From contig NZ_KB893130.1 of the NCBI RefSeq assembly GCF_000373985.1, forward strand, positions 1-16,374: 16,374 nt of DNA. The letters are read 5' to 3'. The position numbers and the translations under genes are program-made. The notes under the pieces are model-generated. The model saw only the letters and a list, made by a program, of their open reading frames with translations, was not told the DNA's origin and did not search any database. Of the stretch, positions 13,361-16,374 are shown piece after piece. Position 1 is the first letter of the stretch; each line of letters opens with the position of its first letter. Source of the stretch: Desulfobacter curvatus DSM 3379. GTDB lineage: Bacteria; Desulfobacterota; Desulfobacteria; Desulfobacterales; Desulfobacteraceae.

Positions 13361-15186
13361 TGGCGGTGTTAGTGTCTGTAAAGGAACTTTGCAAAGCATA
13401 CGGCGATGATACCCTGTTCACAGGGCTAAGCTTTGATGTGAAACCGGGAGAAAAGCTGGGCTTGATCGGGATGAACGGTTCGGGCAAGTCCACCCTTTTA
13501 AAAATCATCTGTGGTTTGAGTTCCCCGGACGACGGAGAGATAAATGTTCAGACAGGCCTTTGTCCGGTCTATCTTGCCCAGGAAGACGAATTTGACACGG
13601 ACCTTTCCATTGAGCAGGTTTTGTTCAACAGTCTGTCATCCCTGGACCTGCAGGAAAAAGAACGCCATCGCAGGGTGAACCGGGCCCTAGGGTTAGGCGG
13701 TTTTACCAACGCAGTCATCAAGACAAAAGAACTGTCCGGAGGCTGGCGCAAGCGACTTGCCATCACCCGGGCCTTTTGCCTGGAACCGGACCTGCTTTTG
13801 CTGGATGAGCCCACCAACCATCTGGACATTGCCGGAATTTTATGGCTTGAACAGATGCTTTTAACAGCCCGGTTTTCTTTTGTGGCCGTATCCCATGACC
13901 GGGCATTTCTGGAAACCGTATGCTCCCACACCATGGAAATTGCCCGGTACTACCAGGGCGGGGTTTTTAAAATACAGGGCAACTATCTCAAATTTGAACA
14001 GGAGCGCGACAAATACCTTGCGGCCCAGGAAAAAAAACAGTCCTCCCTGGCATCGAAAATGCGCAGAGAAGACCAATGGCTGCGTCAAGGCCCCAAGGCC
14101 AGAAGCACCAAGGCCAAATACAGGCTTGACCAGGCAGAAGAACTGCGCAAAGAACTGTCCGAGGTCAAGGCCCGAAACCGGCAAACCGCCCGGATGGACA
14201 TTGATTTTTCAGGCACAGGACGCCAGACCAGAAAACTGCTCAGGGTGCATAACCTGACCAAGGGGTTTAAAGGCAAAACACTGTTTTCCAACATTACCTT
14301 TGAACTGGGGCCGGGTTTCTGTCTTGGCATTGTCGGGGATAACGGCTCCGGCAAATCCACTTTTTTGTCCCTGATCGAACAAAGTATGGAACCTGACCAG
14401 GGAACTGTAAAATGGGCGGAAAACCTTAAAACAGCCGTTTACCACCAGGAACGCACCCAACTGGACCCGGAGATGACCCTGCGGGAGGCGCTGAATCCGG
14501 CCGGCGGCGATTCCATAAATTACAAAGGCCGCCCCATTCACGTAGTCTCCTGGGCCAAACGGTTTCTTTTCATGCCTGACCAGCTGGACATGCCGGTAGG
14601 ACGGCTATCCGGCGGGGAAAAGGCAAGAATCGTTCTGGCTGAAATCATGCGCCAACCCTGTGACCTGCTGCTTTTGGACGAACCCACCAATGATCTTGAC
14701 ATCCTCTCCCTAGAGGTATTGGAGACCTCCATCAAAGAGTTTGAAGGCGCAGTGATCATTGTCTCCCATGACCGGTATCTCATGGACCGGGTCTGCCACC
14801 GCATGCTCTACCTGGACAACACTGAAACACCGAAATTTTACAGGGATTTCGGTCAGATTCTAAAGGCCCGGACCGCCCGGGAAAACGCCCAGCGGCCCGG
14901 GGCGGAAAAAAACAAAAAGGAGACAACCAAACCTGCCCCGGCCAAAAAACGGTTGTTTTCCTTTAAAGACAAATACGAACTGGAACATATAGAAGAAAAA
15001 ATTATGGATGCTGAACAACATGTTGAAGACTTTTCCGAACAAGTCCAGCACCCTGACGTTATCCAGGACCCTGCCCTTCTGGCAGACACCTGTGCCAAAC
15101 TGGAGCAGGCCCAGTCCCTGGTCCAATCACTTTATTCACGCTGGGAAGAACTGGAAGAAAAAAAAGCGGCCGCTGATAAGAATTGA
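13360..15186 (+). CDS. uup: Uup-type ABC-F family ATPase
   Basis: 608 residues with two ABC ATPase domains and no membrane segments. Domain 1 has Walker A 37-45 (GMNGSGKST), signature LSGGW at 125-129 and Walker B LLLLDEPTNHLD at 145. Domain 2 has Walker A 326-334 (GDNGSGKST), signature LSGGE from 416 and Walker B LLLLDEPTNDLD from 436. The linker at about 205-300 is the charged ABC-F helical arm. The C-terminus (about 525-604) is a Lys/Glu-rich coiled coil, as in Uup. The family acts at ribosomes, and E. coli Uup binds DNA and affects transposon excision (family knowledge). Antibiotic resistance ABC-F proteins are an alternative, but the C-terminal coiled coil favours Uup. It overlaps the upstream gene by one base. 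Confidence 0.92.
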   Translation: MAVLVSVKELCKAYGDDTLFTGLSFDVKPGEKLGLIGMNGSGKSTLLKIICGLSSPDDGEINVQTGLCPVYLAQEDEFDTDLSIEQVLFNSLSSLDLQEKERHRRVNRALGLGGFTNAVIKTKELSGGWRKRLAITRAFCLEPDLLLLDEPTNHLDIAGILWLEQMLLTARFSFVAVSHDRAFLETVCSHTMEIARYYQGGVFKIQGNYLKFEQERDKYLAAQEKKQSSLASKMRREDQWLRQGPKARSTKAKYRLDQAEELRKELSEVKARNRQTARMDIDFSGTGRQTRKLLRVHNLTKGFKGKTLFSNITFELGPGFCLGIVGDNGSGKSTFLSLIEQSMEPDQGTVKWAENLKTAVYHQERTQLDPEMTLREALNPAGGDSINYKGRPIHVVSWAKRFLFMPDQLDMPVGRLSGGEKARIVLAEIMRQPCDLLLLDEPTNDLDILSLEVLETSIKEFEGAVIIVSHDRYLMDRVCHRMLYLDNTETPKFYRDFGQILKARTARENAQRPGAEKNKKETTKPAPAKKRLFSFKDKYELEHIEEKIMDAEQHVEDFSEQVQHPDVIQDPALLADTCAKLEQAQSLVQSLYSRWEELEEKKAAADKN

Positions 15187-15195
15187 GTCTGATTA

Positions 15196-15705
15196 TTAAA
15201 GATGCCCTTTGTGCTGTAAATACATGACCACCTTTACGAGCAGCGGAATGACGATAAAAAGCGTAAATATTCTCACCAGATGAAAAAATGCCACAAAAGC
15301 CCCGTTATGATTTTCGGATTGGGCTAAAATGGCCATGCCCGTCATTCCCCCGGGAGAAAAGCCGAACAGGGCCGTACCAAAATCCACCAACCCAAGCTTG
15401 TTGGCCAAAAACGCCATGCACACAGCCACCGTCAACAGAACAATGGTGCTCAAAATTGCCATGGGCATTATCTTGACCCCCAGCGTCAAAAGGGAACGGT
15501 CAACGCTGACCCCAAGGGTAATGCCCAACATAATTTGTATACCTGTACGCACAGATGACGGCAAAACAATCCCCTTGGGTAAAAACAGAACCGTCATTCC
15601 ACTGAACAACATACTCCCGACAACGGCCCCACCTGGAACATTAAATCGTTGTGCCAAAAGGCCCCCAACAGTCCCCACCACAATAACCAGCAAATATCTT
15701 TCCAT
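15196..15705 (-). CDS. AbrB-family membrane protein, single-repeat (half-length) form
   Basis: 169 residues, minus strand, convergent with uup (9 nt between stop codons). Hydrophobic throughout with about five segments. Family blocks are QIMLGITLGVSVDRSLLTLG and FGFSPGGMTGMAILAQSENH, then AFFHLVRIFTLFIVIPLL. Typical AbrB-family proteins (putative ammonia monooxygenase/transport regulators in databases) are about 350 residues with two such repeats. This one has a single repeat and may act as a dimer (inference). AGGA at 15718-15715 lies 9 nt upstream of the ATG. Function and substrate are unknown. The frame is intact from start to stop, so truncation by decay is not indicated. Confidence 0.85.
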   Translation of the reverse strand: MERYLLVIVVGTVGGLLAQRFNVPGGAVVGSMLFSGMTVLFLPKGIVLPSSVRTGIQIMLGITLGVSVDRSLLTLGVKIMPMAILSTIVLLTVAVCMAFLANKLGLVDFGTALFGFSPGGMTGMAILAQSENHNGAFVAFFHLVRIFTLFIVIPLLVKVVMYLQHKGHL

Positions 15706-16031
15706 AACATTTTATCCTGCTAAAAATATAACAATAATTGATGGCCCAATGGATAGTCACCACAGGGCCATAAAGGACGCCTCCCATAAAACATACTCAA
15801 ATCTTATTTGAGATTTTCTCATACCTATATCATGCGTAACGCTAAATCAAGTCATTGAACAGGGCAAAATGCGGAAAGTTCATTCGGGGAGACTAAAACA
15901 AAAAGAGATGATTTATTTGGGAATCAACACGCTTTCCAATCTTTGAAAAATCCTGAAACCGCAACGAAGGACATGGGTTTTGCATGAATTAATACCCGAC
16001 CTGGCTGCAAAGCGTCTGGGTAAGGGTTCAC
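15706..16031. other. Upstream region of the AbrB-family gene, no clear gene
   Basis: This holds a 17-bp palindrome (15796-15812) and a 7-bp inverted repeat ATGGCCC/GGGCCAT (15741-15747 and 15765-15771), both in the likely leader of the minus-strand gene. On the minus strand an ATG at 15794 would start a 24-codon leader-like frame (MFYGRRPLWPCGDYPLGHQL...), and a shorter ATG with GGGAGG before it gives only MALW; both are unproven. TACCC (15993-15997) and GGGTA (16018-16022) can also pair. Beyond 15813 nothing convincing is seen. Confidence 0.5.
15796..15812. promoter_or_regulatory. Palindromic candidate operator upstream of the AbrB-family gene
   Basis: CTCAAAT (15796-15802), CTT and ATTTGAG (15806-15812) form a perfect 7-bp-arm palindrome about 90 bp upstream of the minus-strand start codon at 15705. 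Size and symmetry fit a dimeric repressor site. It does not match the TGAGT-N4-ACTCA sites at 437-471. A short RNA hairpin is the alternative. Confidence 0.4.
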
Positions 16032-16106
16032 TCAAACCCGAATGTCGTACTTTTTAACCAGGGCGTAAAAATGGGATTTGGACAGGCCCGACAGGTTAAC
16101 CCAAGT
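16032..16106 (-). pseudogene. C-terminal HTH fragment of a sigma-54-dependent (NtrC-type) regulator
   Basis: Reading leftward, this encodes NLSGLSKSHFYALVKKYDIR followed by V and a TGA stop (16034-16032). That is the typical end of the Fis-like HTH that closes NtrC-family activators (AARLSGLSxSxLYxLLKKYxI). Upstream of Asn (16097) the similarity stops, and the expected AAA+ and receiver parts are missing. The next bases lead into AT-rich DNA and then a transposase end. The gene was therefore probably cut by an insertion or deletion (inference). The exact breakpoint, near GGGTTAACC, is uncertain. Confidence 0.6.
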
Positions 16107-16173
16107 TTTCGATTGCAAATTATAACTTATTGTAATCACGCGGATTGTTGTTTTTAAGTTCCTGGTTATGGCA

Positions 16174-16374
16174 CTACTTTTGTCTAAAAATGTTTTTAAT
16201 CACCGGCCCTGGATATAAACCTATCTCCAAAGCTTTATAAATTTTTTGTTGTCTGGGTTCTGGTCGTGTGCTTTTTCTGATATGAACGGTTTGACCATCC
16301 TTGCATTGCATTGAAACTGTCACCCGGCTTTGGCCTTCGAGCTGATTTCTCAATTGAGACCAACTACTTTTAAT
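16174..16374 (-). CDS. C-terminal part of a transposase (partial, runs off the window)
   Basis: An open minus-strand frame from the window edge to TAG at 16176-16174 gives 66 residues, including SSWSQLRNQLEGQSRVTVSM and KDGQTVHIRKSTRPEPRQQK then IYKALEI. The text resembles the C-terminus of IS1634/IS4-type DDE transposases (a V-HIRK-TRPEP-Q--IY-AL pattern recalled from that group). The catalytic region would lie beyond the window. Whether the copy is intact and its exact IS family cannot be seen. The stop lies about 68 nt from the regulator fragment at 16032-16106, so one end of the element probably falls between 16100 and 16174. Confidence 0.55.
   Translation of the reverse strand: MKSSWSQLRNQLEGQSRVTVSMQCKDGQTVHIRKSTRPEPRQQKIYKALEIGLYPGPVIKNIFRQK

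Noticed and set aside
15329..15811. A 160-codon plus-strand open frame over the AbrB-family gene
   Set aside because: It is antisense to a gene with clear family motifs and a ribosome-binding site, and its translation shows no recognisable family.
15949..16059. Plus-strand frame reading ILKPQRRTWVLHELIPDLAA and onward
   Set aside because: It looks somewhat protein-like, but it has no start codon with a ribosome-binding site, no recognised family, and overlaps the minus-strand HTH fragment.

Overview
The window looks like chromosome from an anaerobic, sulfate-reducing deltaproteobacterium (Desulfobacterales, Desulfobacter/Desulfobacterium-like). This is inferred from protein style and gene mix only: a SulP anion permease tied to two-component proteins with receiver-only outputs, a PTS IIA domain fused to an excisionase-type HTH, ClC and universal stress proteins, and moderate G+C. 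No marker gene fixes the taxonomy.

Region 1 (about 418-7911) reads as one long rightward transcription unit. A consensus-like promoter (TTGACA, 17 nt, TATACA) carries two TGAGT-N4-ACTCA palindromes, one over the -10 element. It is followed by a TetR-family repressor gene, a SulP transporter with a STAS tail and an unusual soluble insertion, a three-domain protein (cytidylate-kinase-like, BON, receiver), a Cache-type sensor histidine kinase, a receiver-only protein, a histidine-kinase-like protein with a clear phospho-acceptor His but no recognisable ATP-binding boxes, and another receiver-only protein. A strong 15-bp stem terminator follows. The parts look like a phosphorelay beside an anion transporter. 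None of the signalling proteins carries a DNA-binding domain; only the TetR does. This is the most interesting system in the window.

Region 2 (about 7933-11974) is a second likely operon: HTH-PTS IIA fusion, ClC chloride channel/antiporter with two CBS domains, a double-domain universal stress protein with an intact ATP motif, and a LysE/RhtB exporter. Gaps between genes are about 20-30 nt.

Region 3 (11975-15186) has a short stretch with a possible decayed ORF and a 9-bp inverted repeat, then NudC (NAD/NADH and NAD-RNA pyrophosphatase), a two-helix small membrane protein that overlaps the next gene by one base, and a Uup-type ABC-F ATPase.

Region 4 (15187-16374) has a half-length AbrB-family membrane protein on the minus strand, convergent with uup, then mostly noncoding DNA. 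At the right edge are two minus-strand gene pieces: the C-terminal HTH of a sigma-54-dependent (NtrC-type) regulator, and the C-terminal 66 residues of what looks like a DDE transposase that continues beyond the window. The right edge therefore looks like an insertion-sequence junction.
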